Origin: Phymatolithon calcareum | Lineage: Eukaryota > Rhodophyta > Florideophyceae > Hapalidiales | DNA length: 64,000 nucleotides | Direction of reading: 5' to 3' | Assembly: GCA_977006965.1 (NCBI GenBank) | Contig: OZ345353.1 | Location: 4,154,001-4,218,000, forward strand | Part shown: positions 22,329 to 31,875 of the stretch, in pieces | Layout of the letters: every line of letters starts with the position of its first letter | How positions within the stretch are numbered: position 1 is the stretch's first letter | Translations under genes and position numbers: made by a program | Notes under the pieces: generated by a model | The model's database searches: none | The model's input: only the letters and a program-made list of their open reading frames with translations | Told to the model about the DNA's origin: nothing

Positions 22329-23037
22329 CTGCCTCGATTAATGTATTAGCTGGTTCATCTTGTTTAGTTGCCTGGCCGTCATCGACGGACTGTTGTCCCT
22401 CGGTTTCTTCATCTTCCTGGCCTGTTGGGTCGCCCTCTTTCCTCATTATTTGTCGGAAATTCGGGTTTACGAGGTGTCGTCGTGGGAATTGTTCGAGCTT
22501 ACGTATCTCATCAATTTCCATTGACCTGAGTCTCCGGTCGGCTGCTCTCTCCAGTCCTTTGTACCACTCTTTTGCGGCATAATTTGACGCCGTGGACGCG
22601 CAGTATCTAGCGCGTGCCCTTGTCCTCATCGCATGTTTTTGTAGTGAGCGCACCGACTCACCATGTTGGCTTCTTTTCTTGGGGTTTTCAAACACATTGT
22701 ACCTATACATGCAGACCATGCCCGCTAAACGCATTAGGTTAACAATAGCGTCCCATTCTTTCGTTTCTATGAGTACTTCCATTATCGACGAACCAATGAA
22801 CGATATGTGGTAAACCGTTTTCGTCTTCAGCATCTCTTTCACAGCTTCCTCAATTTGCTCGCGCGGAGCTTTTGGAATTCTTCTGAAGTACAGTGAGACC
22901 AATCCAGGTTTCGGTCCCTTTCTTTCCATACGACTTCCCATTTTGTTTAGGAACGTTTCCAAGCGTTCTCTATCCGGCTCTTCAATCGGTTGCGTTGGAC
23001 GGCTGCTTGTACGTCTTTCGTTTCTCGACTTCTGCAT
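22171..23037 (-). CDS. LINE-A ORF1 protein
   Basis: 288 residues, intact. The basic N-terminus (1-40) is followed by a region at about 44-108 (GLVSLYFRRIPKAPREQ, then HISFIGSSIMEVLIET) with the alternating strand/helix character of the RRM-like RNA-binding domain found in ORF1 of several LINE groups. The middle is Arg-rich and the C-terminal 85 residues are acidic, Gln/Thr-rich and probably disordered. It lies upstream of and overlaps ORF2 in another frame. The expected role is binding the element RNA in a ribonucleoprotein. The RRM assignment is by pattern, not by search. Confidence 0.8.
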   Translation of the reverse strand: MQKSRNERRTSSRPTQPIEEPDRERLETFLNKMGSRMERKGPKPGLVSLYFRRIPKAPREQIEEAVKEMLKTKTVYHISFIGSSIMEVLIETKEWDAIVNLMRLAGMVCMYRYNVFENPKKRSQHGESVRSLQKHAMRTRARARYCASTASNYAAKEWYKGLERAADRRLRSMEIDEIRKLEQFPRRHLVNPNFRQIMRKEGDPTGQEDEETEGQQSVDDGQATKQDEPANTLIEADVEGGTSQNVDPTTSGNEPRGQPSNLTGDPEKQGTNNTPIANSEQSATKNNI

Positions 23038-23217
23038 TTTTCCTCCTCTTGCGTTAGAAGTCCTCGAGTCGCTTGTATTTCCCGTTATGGCCTCCTTGTA
23101 AGACTTAACTGGGGGAATTTTTGTGCTATTCGCGAAGCCATTGGAGTCTTCCTCGGGGCTCGTCAGCTCCCCTCTGGGATCTTGTTGTACAGCTGATTCC
23201 TCTAGTGCTCCTGGAGC

Positions 23218-23231
23218 TACGAACCAACATT
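23218..23231. repeat. LINE target-site duplication, right
   Basis: Second copy of TACGAACCAACATT; marks the 5' end of LINE-A at 23217. Confidence 0.95.
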
Positions 23232-24436
23232 GCTCTCCGCTATTGTCCGGAGATGTTGTGGATGCTTTTTGAGAACAGTTCCGATTTTCTCACGCCATCG
23301 GGCGTCCCAGATGAGAACTGTTTTGTCCCAGGAGGCAGACATAATGCGAAGACCGTCCCAGCTGAAAGCAACGGATAAGACAGCGTTCCTGTATCCTACC
23401 AGAGGATCTCCAATTTGTTCAAACGTTTCGGTGTCCCATACCAGCACCGTTCTGTCCGATGATCCAGAGGAAACGTGGCGTCCATCAGGACTGAACTTAA
23501 CACATTGCACACCACCGTCATGACGGTCCAGAGGAGCGCCGATTTGCTTTCCACTTCGCGCGTCTCACAATCGTACTTTTTGATCTTGCGACGCCGATGC
23601 AACTCGCAGTCCATCGTGACTCGTTGACACTCCAAGTACCGCCGCCTTGTGTCCATATTCTTGCTCGATTGCCTCCATCTCAGACTGCGTGTCCCGAATG
23701 CGAACAATGACGTCATGAAAGTCGAAAATTATTCTTTCCCCGTCATGGGCGAATAAAACACTCTGTACCGGGGAGCTGTGTATATTTGAGAATTTCCACA
23801 AAGTCTTACCAGTGTTTGTAGCCCACATCTGTATAGTGCGATCAGGGGATCCAGATGCAATATGTCGTTCATCAGGGCTGAGAGAAACACACACCACACT
23901 TTTCTCGTGCCCTTCGAAAGAATCACTAATTCCGTTCCACGTTGTTGTATCCCACAAGCCGATCGTCTTGTCGTCTGATTCAGTAGACAAGCGATTTCCG
24001 TTCGCACTGAATGCGACCGACCTTATTCTTTCCTTATGAGCATCACGGTCTTCGAAGAGAGTGGTACCTGTGGTGTAGTCCAGAACCTTCAGAGTTCCAT
24101 TCTCCAGGCCGATTGCCGCTCTTCGATCATCTGGGCAAACGGTCACACATTCAACACTGCTCTGTTGCAGAAATTCTTGTGCTGGGGTTCCTTTGTGCTT
24201 GTCCATCAGCCTTAGATTGCAATCCCGAGATGCCGAAAGTATATTTCCACTGTCGCTGCTAACAGCGATTGCCATTATTGCCTTGTTGTGTCCTTTTATA
24301 GACCAGAAGCGATATTCGGATGTCTCCCAGTCCAAGAAACCGACTGTGTGTACAGATGCCGTTATTATTTGCGTCGATGTTCGTCCGAATGATATGGCGA
24401 TTATGACATCACTATCGATGCCTCCACCTGACGGGC
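23218..24436 (-). pseudogene. WD40 copy C, 5' part (upstream of LINE insertion)
   Basis: This starts in sequence equivalent to copy D around 26440 and holds the blades from LDWETSEYRFWSI (no ATG) onward. Blades SASRDCNLRLMD, STESDDKTIGLWD and ASGSPDRTIQMW are readable. The frame ends at TGA replacing Trp after DQKVRL (about 23573), the same lesion as in copy B. The upstream edge (about 24436) joins LINE-B sequence, so the NB-ARC part is missing. Confidence 0.8.
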
Positions 24437-24439
24437 TAG

Positions 24440-24840
24440 CTCACTGGGGTATACATGAATCACACTCGAGGTAGCGAAATCCGTCATCAAACCATCTTTC
24501 AAACCCAAGCCTAACGCTATCCCGGCACTTGCAGACGAGGTGGAGTGATCTTATACCAGTTGATTGGGGACTACACCCCTCTCGTGGCGGCTTTTCACAA
24601 TGGGGACAGCTTGGATGGGATCCAGTATGCAAGCTGTAGCGAAACAGCTGAACATGTATTGCTACGCTGTGGCGGACGCCCTGCCTCTAGACACAAGTTT
24701 ATTGGACGAGTGGGCACCAAGACCGTAGAGGAATTCAGCCGTGAGAAACCACTAAACGTACTCAAATTTCTGAACAATGAGAAGCTGTTTTCAAACAGCT
24801 TTAGACGCTTATCTTTTGCGTGAGCAATCTTTTCGCAATA
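24440..24840 (+). pseudogene. LINE-B 3' end with (GAAA)n tail
   Basis: The frame reads CSETAEHVLLRCGGRPASR, then VGTKTVEEFSREKPL and VLKFLNNEKLFS, followed by AATAAAGAAAGAAAGAAA (24836-24853). A Cys/His motif and terminal helices after RNase H, then a short tandem-repeat tail, are typical of LINE 3' ends. The same segment occurs at 36590-37005 and, decayed and inverted, at 29759-30080. Confidence 0.75.
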
Positions 24841-24994
24841 AAGAAAGAAAGAAATACCGAACGAAGTGGCGGAGATACCAGCAGTACTGTTCGCAGACGA
24901 CGTCCTCCTGACGGCAAGAACCTTAATGCGCTCCCAACAATACTTGATATAGCTACTTCAGGGGTGGAAAATCGCGAAATGATACGGAACACGA
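24841..24994 (+). pseudogene. LINE-B reverse-transcriptase catalytic fragment
   Basis: Immediately after the (GAAA)n tail the sequence reads AEIPAVLFADDVLLTA, which contains the RT catalytic FADD box, and then decays. It is cut near 24994 by NB-ARC sequence. The same tail-to-RT junction occurs at 37005. Confidence 0.75.
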
Positions 24995-27938
24995 AGAGAG
25001 GGAACGGTTTGCGTCAGCTTTTACGCGGAAGCCCTCTCAGTCGAATGGCCATCACCACTCGCAGCGTAGCAATTGCACACTCCGCAGGTTTCATTGTTGA
25101 TTTCGCCCCTCGGGATTCCTTGGATTCGTCGCGGTGAACATCTTCATTGCTCATGCCGGATCTGCAACTGCCGATACTGCAACAGGACAAGTTCCCGAAC
25201 TGAGAGACAGCGTGTGTAGAATTCTTTCGATATGCGCGGGCCTGCCTATTGCTCTGTCGATCGCAGGATGTGCGGTCGCACTATTCACAAGGGAATACGG
25301 CAGTTTTGAAAGTGCATGGGATGCATACATCATCGAGCTGGAGAAGTAGAAAACCTTTCTCGGCGACAAGCAAAGCCCTGAAGGTACAAGCCTCAGTGCT
25401 GGGATCTTTTTGAGTCTGAAAATCCTTGAATCTGAATTCTTGAAGCTGAAGACAAGTCGCTCTTTGGTTTCGGAATACACCATTACCAATCTTTACACAA
25501 ACCTATGTGTCCTGGGAAACCAGGCCTGGGTGCCTGTATCCGTTCTGAGTCGAATGTGTCAGATTCTGCCTTGGCTATCGTACGCCTGTTCTGTGGATTA
25601 AGCCTTTCCGAGCTGCAGTTCCGCAAACGCTGTGACGAGTCGACAAGAGAAGCTGGTCTGATGCTTCATGATCTCCAACTCCTTTTCTGTCAACGACAAG
25701 CGAAAAAAATCAAAACAAGCGCTTTATGGAACACTCGGCTTCTGGATGGATACCTGAAAGCATCGACTGCAGGAGATATGGATTCAGGCTGCAATGTCGA
25801 GCAGAGAATACTGATGTTTAATCCGAGACCGTCGTGATCTGTACCGGACGACAGCTACGTCCACGACAGTCTTGACAGGCACTTAGCAGCGTCACATTTG
25901 GACATGGAGCTCGCTGTGTTATTACTGGATGCCCGGTGGACGCATCGCCGAATTGCAGTTGGAGGTATCTTGACACTCCGAGACGATTTTGAGTGCTTGA
26001 AAACACATCCAACTTCATTCAACGCAACATGAAGTGATACTTCTGGTGAAGACATCAAGGCAAGCTTCGAGATGATCTTGAAGGCACTGCATCTTTCTTG
26101 GGGTCGAATAACGGAAGGATTGAGGGCTCATCAATTTCAAATGCTGTCGTCTTCTCAAAATAAGGGCAGTCAGCGCTACTGTCGAAGCTTATTTAAGGAG
26201 CCTCGAAACCCACACGCCGCTGCCGTATTTAATGCCAACGAAGCCCATTTTTCCAGACATCCGCAGTGCGCAGGTACTCGATGTCCCTCTCGGAGGGCAA
26301 TCTTGCGCTCTTGCTTGTTCGCCGTGCGGAAATTACATCGCAGTGGGGGCAGCTTCCAAAGTTGTCATCATAGATGCATTACCTGAAGATCAGTTGCATT
26401 GAGCTAGGGGACGAGGCATCGATAGTGATGTCATAATCGCCATATCATTCGGACGAACATCGACGCAAATAATAACGGCATCTGTACACACAGTCGGTTT
26501 CTTGGACTGGGAGACATCCGAATATCGCTTCTGGTCTATAAAAGGACACAACAAGGCAATAATGGCAATCGCTGTTAGCAGCGACGGTGAAACTATACTT
26601 TCGGCATCTCGGGATTGCAATCTAAGGCTGATGGACAAGCACAAAGGAACCCCAGCACAAGAATTTCTGCAACAGAGCAGTGTTGAATGTGTGACCGTTC
26701 TCCCAGATGATCGAAGAGCGGCAATAGGCCTGGAGAGTGGAACTCTGAAGGTTCTGGACTACACCACAGGTATCACTCTCTTCGAAGACCGTGATGCTCA
26801 TAAGGAAAGAATAAGGTCGGTCGCATTCAGTGCGAACGGAAATCGCTTGTCTACTGAATCAGACGACAAGACGATCGGCTTGTGGGATACAACAACGTGG
26901 AACGGAATTAGTGATTCTTTCGAAGGGCACGAGAAAAGTGTGGTGTGTGTTTCTCTCAGCCCTTATGGACGACATATTGCATCTGGATCCCCTGATCGCA
27001 CTATACGGATGTGGGCTACAAACACTGGTAAGACTTTGTGGAAATTCTCAAATATACACAGCTCGCCGGTGCAGAGTGTTTTATTCACCAATGACGGGGA
27101 AAGAATAATTTTCGACTTTCATGACGGCATTGTTCGCATTCGGGACACGCAGTCTGAGATGGAGGCAATCGAGATAGAATATGGGCACAAGGCGGGGGTA
27201 CTTGGAGTTTCAACGAGTCACGATGGACTGCGAGTTGGGTCGGCGTCGCAAGATAGAACAGTACGATTGTGGGACGAGCAAAATGGAAAGCAAATCGGCG
27301 CTCCTCTGGACGGTGATGAAGGTGCTGTGCGATGCGTTAAGTTCAGTCCTGATGGACGCAACGCTGGATCATCGGACAAAGCGGTGCTGGTGTGCGACAC
27401 CGAAACGTTTGAACAAATTGGTGATCCTCTGGAAGGATACAAGAATGCTGTCTCATCCGTTGCTTTCAGCTGGGACGGTCTTCGCATTATGTCTGCCTCC
27501 TGGGACAAAACAGTTCTCATCTGGGACGCCCGATGGCGTGAGAAAATCGGAACTGTTCTCAAAAAGCATCCACAACGTCTCCGGGCAATAGCGGAGAGCA
27601 ATGTTGGTTCGTATATCGTATGCCGCGACGTAAATCGGGTAGTCCGGATTTGGGACCGTAAAAGGCGACTTATTGTTTGGGATTCGAAACTGCCCGAGGT
27701 CAAATCTCAGGACAATAAGTCAGAGAAACATGGAAGCTCTGTACCGCATGGAATCACGGATATGGTCGCCGAGAATGTCATTCGTGGATGTGACGAAGAG
27801 ACATCGCATATGTGGCCGAAGTGTTTTCCTGCTTACGATGCTAAATTGTACCGAGAAGGACTATCATTTTACTCCAATGTTGAAGGAGAAAAGAATTTAC
27901 TTGGAACTGTCCCATCTTCAGTTCGACACCGGCAGTAA
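24995..27938 (+). pseudogene. NB-ARC-WD40 STAND protein, copy D (most complete)
   Basis: Read in order across frame changes. RMAITTRSVAIAHSAGF (about 25040-25095) is the end of the NB-ARC nucleotide-binding part. CAGLPIALSIAGC (about 25235-25275) is the GLPL motif. A winged-helix region follows with NLCVLGNQAWVPVSVLSRM and LHDLQLLFCQRQA (25495-25700). Next comes a linker with DRHLAASHLDMELAVLLLDARW (about 25875-25940). From 26250 WD blades begin (ALACSPCGNYIAVGAASKVV), with one TGA at 26400-26402, then an uninterrupted 478 codons (26502-27938) with at least nine blades. P-loop and Walker B are missing; the 5' end is cut by LINE-B sequence. STAND proteins with this order (APAF-1 type) act as signal-sensing ATPase switches, often in immunity or cell death. 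This copy cannot be functional as it stands. Confidence 0.8.
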
Positions 27939-28385
27939 AACGAAGAGAACAGACTGCTGGTTGCCGGCGTATATAACGGTGCTGTGGCGATATGTATATT
28001 GAGGGTTTGGAGAGAATAAATTCGAAGAAAGGAGCCCCGATAGTTGGAAGGCTTTTGGAGTAGTTTCGGTTGTTTCTAGTACATTTCAAACAAGTAGTTT
28101 ACATTTTGCGATGAGGCTTTTTCGATCTTCATGATGAATCTCTTCCTAACGCTTAACTTTCTGAGCTCTTGAATACGATATCCTGTCGATTGGAAAGAGA
28201 AGCACAGTAAAAGTGCGGCTGTGGAGACCCGCAGATATTCATTAGTGCTTGCCTAAGTTGCCTAAGTCCACGAGTGAAACCTTAACCAAGAATTTACTCC
28301 CGAAATCCGAGGGGGTCGTGGTTTTCTTAGAAGGTCAGAGAGGTAGTGATGCTAGCTTATTCTTTCGGGCTTATATGTATAGGAA
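27939..28385. repeat. Spacer repeat downstream of copy D
   Basis: Inverted equivalent of the spacers at 16375 and 17964. A WD-like stretch in another frame (LLVAGVYNGAVAICIL, about 27955-28005) suggests that the original reading frame extended past the present stop. Confidence 0.65.
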
Positions 28386-28515
28386 CAAGAACATTACGCT
28401 GTCCTTCGGTTGAAGCCGAACGCCAAAGCCCAAGACATTCTGGCGACCCTTGGACTAAATGATCTTCTGTCTGATGAACAAGATCAATCTCCTCCAATTT
28501 TCGAGCATAAAACGT
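28386..28515 (+). pseudogene. Start of a further WD-family unit, fragment
   Basis: About 130 bases matching the start of copies A and B (equivalent to VQDVLATLRLNDLLS and SSPIFEHKTFY), cut off at 28515. It shows that D was also followed by another unit in the same orientation. Confidence 0.6.
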
Positions 28516-29094
28516 TTTACTAAGAATTGCCCTCAAATGGTCAGTGCCAGTTTAGTCCAAAAATAGAACATATATAATAAATAAGTCTGTACAAAGGCGT
28601 GGTGAAATGTGAGACTTTCCAAATGTTCCAGGCGAACAATAAGCACAAAAGTCTCCCCATCCTCGTTCAAACCGGTTCGACAAGGAAAACGACACTTGTT
28701 TCGAACATTAGCAAGTCTTGCAATTCGAGATTCTCCACTCCAGTGTGCAACTACCACGCTTCAAGGGCGCACGGCCAAGGCCGGGCAGCGCACTTTTGAC
28801 AAGCAGCTTACATTATCCTCTTAGGACTTTGTCGTGCGATTGGTGATTAGCGTTTTTCTTACAAGAAGTGACTTCTTCTCTGTGAGCTTCCGTCGGCAGA
28901 AGCACTCGTCTAATTACTCCAGATTCTATCAATTGCATGGCACTGGTCTGGAGCGGCCAATTCCACTTCAGCTTCTTGAACAATCCTCATATCCAATTCG
29001 CGCGAGAGTTCTGTCACAAAGTTACCTTCACTTTGAATCACTCTCATTTGCAATCGTTTTTTACAGAGACACGAAGACGTACTTTCAATCGTGT
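28516..29094. other. Intergenic, no recognisable feature
   Basis: Short frames only (up to 92 codons), none with a recognisable domain. Confidence 0.45.
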
Positions 29095-29530
29095 CGAAGT
29101 CCCTTCACATAGTCAGGAAAGTGCCGTACCTGGGAGTTTCCCTTTCGGAACATGGAATCACAAGCTCTAATGATGCTGGGCAAAATCTGCAACGCACGAG
29201 CAGTTGTCTTCCAAATGAAGCCCATAGCACTCCTCTCCCGAGACATAAACCAAGTCGTAAGCATTCGGTTGTATAAAGCAATCGTACAACGAAGATGTGA
29301 AAACGTAACGCATCTCACTATGGACCAGGGAGATCGCAGACGCCATTAATGAAGTGGACCTAATCTTCTTCCACCAAATGTTCGGCTTAATTTCAAAAGG
29401 TAGGGTACAAAGACCCAAAATACTCTCCAGAATTCTTGGAGCGGAGGATCGAACAAGGTGCCAACGTTCTGGATGGCCGAAGACATGTCAGCAATGTCAA
29501 ATATGAACCACGCGGACGACGCGGTGGATT
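29095..29530 (+). pseudogene. LINE-B RT thumb-region relic
   Basis: KVPYLGVSLSEHGITSS, a motif found after the catalytic domain of LINE RTs (compare VTYLGVSIDPGGVTD in LINE-A), followed by frameshifted remnants that parallel 37200-37650. Confidence 0.65.
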
Positions 29531-29758
29531 TGATTGCAATCCAGGTTTCTTTCTTTCTTTAATGCAGAATGCGTTAATTAACGCCAGAACTAACCAATCC
29601 GGGTTTCATCCCAACGGATAAGAATGCATTACTTTAGGAAACATGTGTACCGCTCGAGAGTTGGGGGAAACGGAAGATCCCGTTCGACTGCCCGGCAAAC
29701 TTTCTTTCTTTCTTTAATTCAGAATGCGTTAATTAACGCCTGAAATTACCCTAGAGCA
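29531..29758. repeat. Two LINE-B tail repeats (minus orientation)
   Basis: Two direct repeats of about 45 bases, each a (CTTT)n run followed by CAGAATGCGTTAATTAACGCC, near 29549-29585 and 29702-29742. Read on the minus strand they end in (GAAA)n like the LINE-B tails. Confidence 0.6.
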
Positions 29759-30080
29759 ACTTCTCATTGTTCAAATATTGGAGTATCTCTACGGCCTCTC
29801 CCTCCGCAGATCTTCTACCGTTTTGCCACGCACTCTTCCGATAAATTGTCTTCGAGAGGCAGGCCGACCTGAACAGCGTAGGATGAGGTGCTCCACTGTC
29901 TCCGTGACGCCATACGGGCTCATCTTGCACAATGGATCTTAGAGTAGCGGTCATCATCGCTGCGTCCATGGTGAAAACGGCAACTTTTCCACCAATCCTT
30001 GTACTACCAAGATTACGGCACTGACTACAAGCTTTCAAGTGGCGATGTCGTCGATTCCCCCTATAAGTACAACCCAGCTC
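29759..30080 (-). pseudogene. LINE-B C-terminal relic
   Basis: A decayed match to the 24440-24840 segment: RP.SR..FIGRV, VEDL and YLNNEKLL can be read in shifting frames, in minus orientation, ending at the tail repeats. 30081-30309 shows nothing clear. Confidence 0.55.
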
Positions 30081-30309
30081 GAACACAGATTCGGAGATGA
30101 GGTTCCAAAGTACCTGTACAAACTGGAAGCATATGGAGCACGAGCTTTCTCAAACACCAAGATATCACTGATACAGAGCGGGCCTTCTAGATGAATTGGT
30201 TTAGCATCTAATGGAATTTGGAGATATTTGGGGATTAACATGGACAACCATGGTTAATACTCTCTCAAACTATACAACGCAATTGCTCGTCAATATTTAT
30301 ATTATTTTT

Positions 30310-31238
30310 TTAAATATGTGACTTCTGCGTCTTCTTACCGGAAGTGGATTTTTCTTTATAATGTAGCAGCATCTCGCAGGCGGCAAGATCGATTATCGTG
30401 GGCTGAGCCGCTTTGCCGATGTGCTTTCGCTTCGCCTCAACAATGTTGCGGATGTTCGGCCTACCGCATGATTGTGAGAAGTGACCGGTGTTTTCGCACG
30501 AGAAGCAGCGACGGGCCCTCATTTCGGATGGCAAGCACGGCTTCTTGAACCTGCGGCCAAGCTTAGCAAGAAAGTCAAAGGGCCCCAAATCATCCTGTAT
30601 TAGCTGGTCACCAGTAACTGCAACACGCGTGATATTGCGCCCGGGTTGCTTGGCCCACGTCCTAAACAGCCATATATTCCCGAACCAGTGCTTGTTCCTC
30701 GGGTCGAACGCGAGCGTCTAGAAGCGTACAACAACGTGGCTACATGACCGCTGGTGCAAGAGCATGTAGCGCGATAGTCGCTGTTAACTGCCGCATCGAA
30801 TGGTGCCACTTTGCTGCGAACAAAACAGCTCAGCGTGCCACTTTCGATGACCTCCGGCCCCAGAAGCAGCTACTGTATTGGCGTCGCGGGTTTCTATGTA
30901 GGGTTAGCTAGCGCATATCATAACAAGTAGTAGTTCTGGCATGGGGTGCCGATTTATCGAACTTTCGCCACTTTTTCGGATGAAGCCCTCAAGGATAGTT
31001 CAAACTTAATTCCCAAACAACGACTTTCCGATATTCAAAAAGAGATGCTGGAAATGGCAGTTGATACTGTCCATAGAAAACATCCGAAACCAACTACTTT
31101 AATGAGAACGTGAGCGAAGGATTGTAGCGCAACGAAAAGCGTCTCAGGTGCAATGATAATTGACAAAGGGCGCTTCAATGAAACAGAAATCCAATCCCCC
31201 CCCCCCCCACTTTTTCGGTCCATGTAGCGAATTTCCTC
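30310..31238 (-). mobile_element. MULE copy 3, one end missing
   Basis: The terminus matches the other copies (CATGTAGCGAATTTCCTC ending at 31238). Minus-strand coding remnants include SDYRATCSC...GHVA (SWIM finger, about 30740-30790) and an intact zinc knuckle CFSCENTGHFSQSC (about 30480-30530). The second terminus was not found. A run of 13 C lies just inside the end (31196-31208). Confidence 0.65.
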
Positions 31239-31875
31239 GTTCAGGTTTATAAATTACATGGACAATAGGCAGTTGAGTATAAACTTTACTCAATCATCAA
31301 ACGGCAATCCGCGGATTAGATTGCCGTTGAAAGTTCGAGAAATATGTCAAAAACTATGATTGTTTTTCAGTAAAGTTTCAGGAACCGTTTTGTGGTAAGA
31401 ATTAACTGCAAATGGAGGTGAATTCAGTGAACTAAAAGGACACTCGAACTCCCGAAAAGCGGCCTATCACATGCACCCAAGTCACAAAATTTTCCCCGCC
31501 GAGCAGCTCTTGCAGCGAAATTGCGCATCGACTCCCAACGCGGCTTGGCAACTATTAGCGCACTCCACCCGCTCCGGCTGTGTGCACATCAGGCTCGTTC
31601 ATGTCCTGCCATCTTCACATTGGCTAATGCTGGACTACGGACCCGTTACACCATCGTCGATGTCCAGCTTAGGCGATGTTTTTTTGATACTGCCCTCCAC
31701 TCATAATCTGTCGGGCACGTCAAGGGTGTCTCTCATTATTACTTTTATGTAACTTCGAAAATTTGCGTTTCTCCCCCTCTTACAATCCCCTGGTCATTGC
31801 TTATCCTCACCAGCGTAAAAGACAACATGAAGGGTAGCTGCTGTATTGGGATACACTTTCACGCTTGGCGACGCG
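31239..31875. other. Intergenic; left edge of the duplicated kinase/SRP-receptor block
   Basis: From about 31247 the sequence is homologous to 37690-37723 plus 38935-39143 on the other block. A hairpin with 10-bp arms (31300-31328) lies here. No gene was seen. Confidence 0.5.

Larger units (their letters stand above)
18774..23217 (-). mobile_element. Full-length non-LTR retrotransposon (LINE-A), 4.44 kb
   Basis: Two overlapping frames (ORF1, then EN-RT ORF2) end in a short 3' UTR and poly(A) (T-run at 18772-18780). The element is bounded by a 14-bp target-site duplication, TACGAACCAACATT. It interrupts WD40 copy C. The intact 5' end, clean tail and exact duplication indicate a recent target-primed insertion. 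Only one disabling mutation is visible, a TAG in ORF2. Confidence 0.95.

Noticed and set aside
26502-27938. Treating the 478-codon WD40 frame as an intact gene
   Set aside because: It has no ATG at its start (TTG), WD and NB-ARC sequence continues upstream in the same gene with a TGA at 26400, and the 3' end appears frameshifted.
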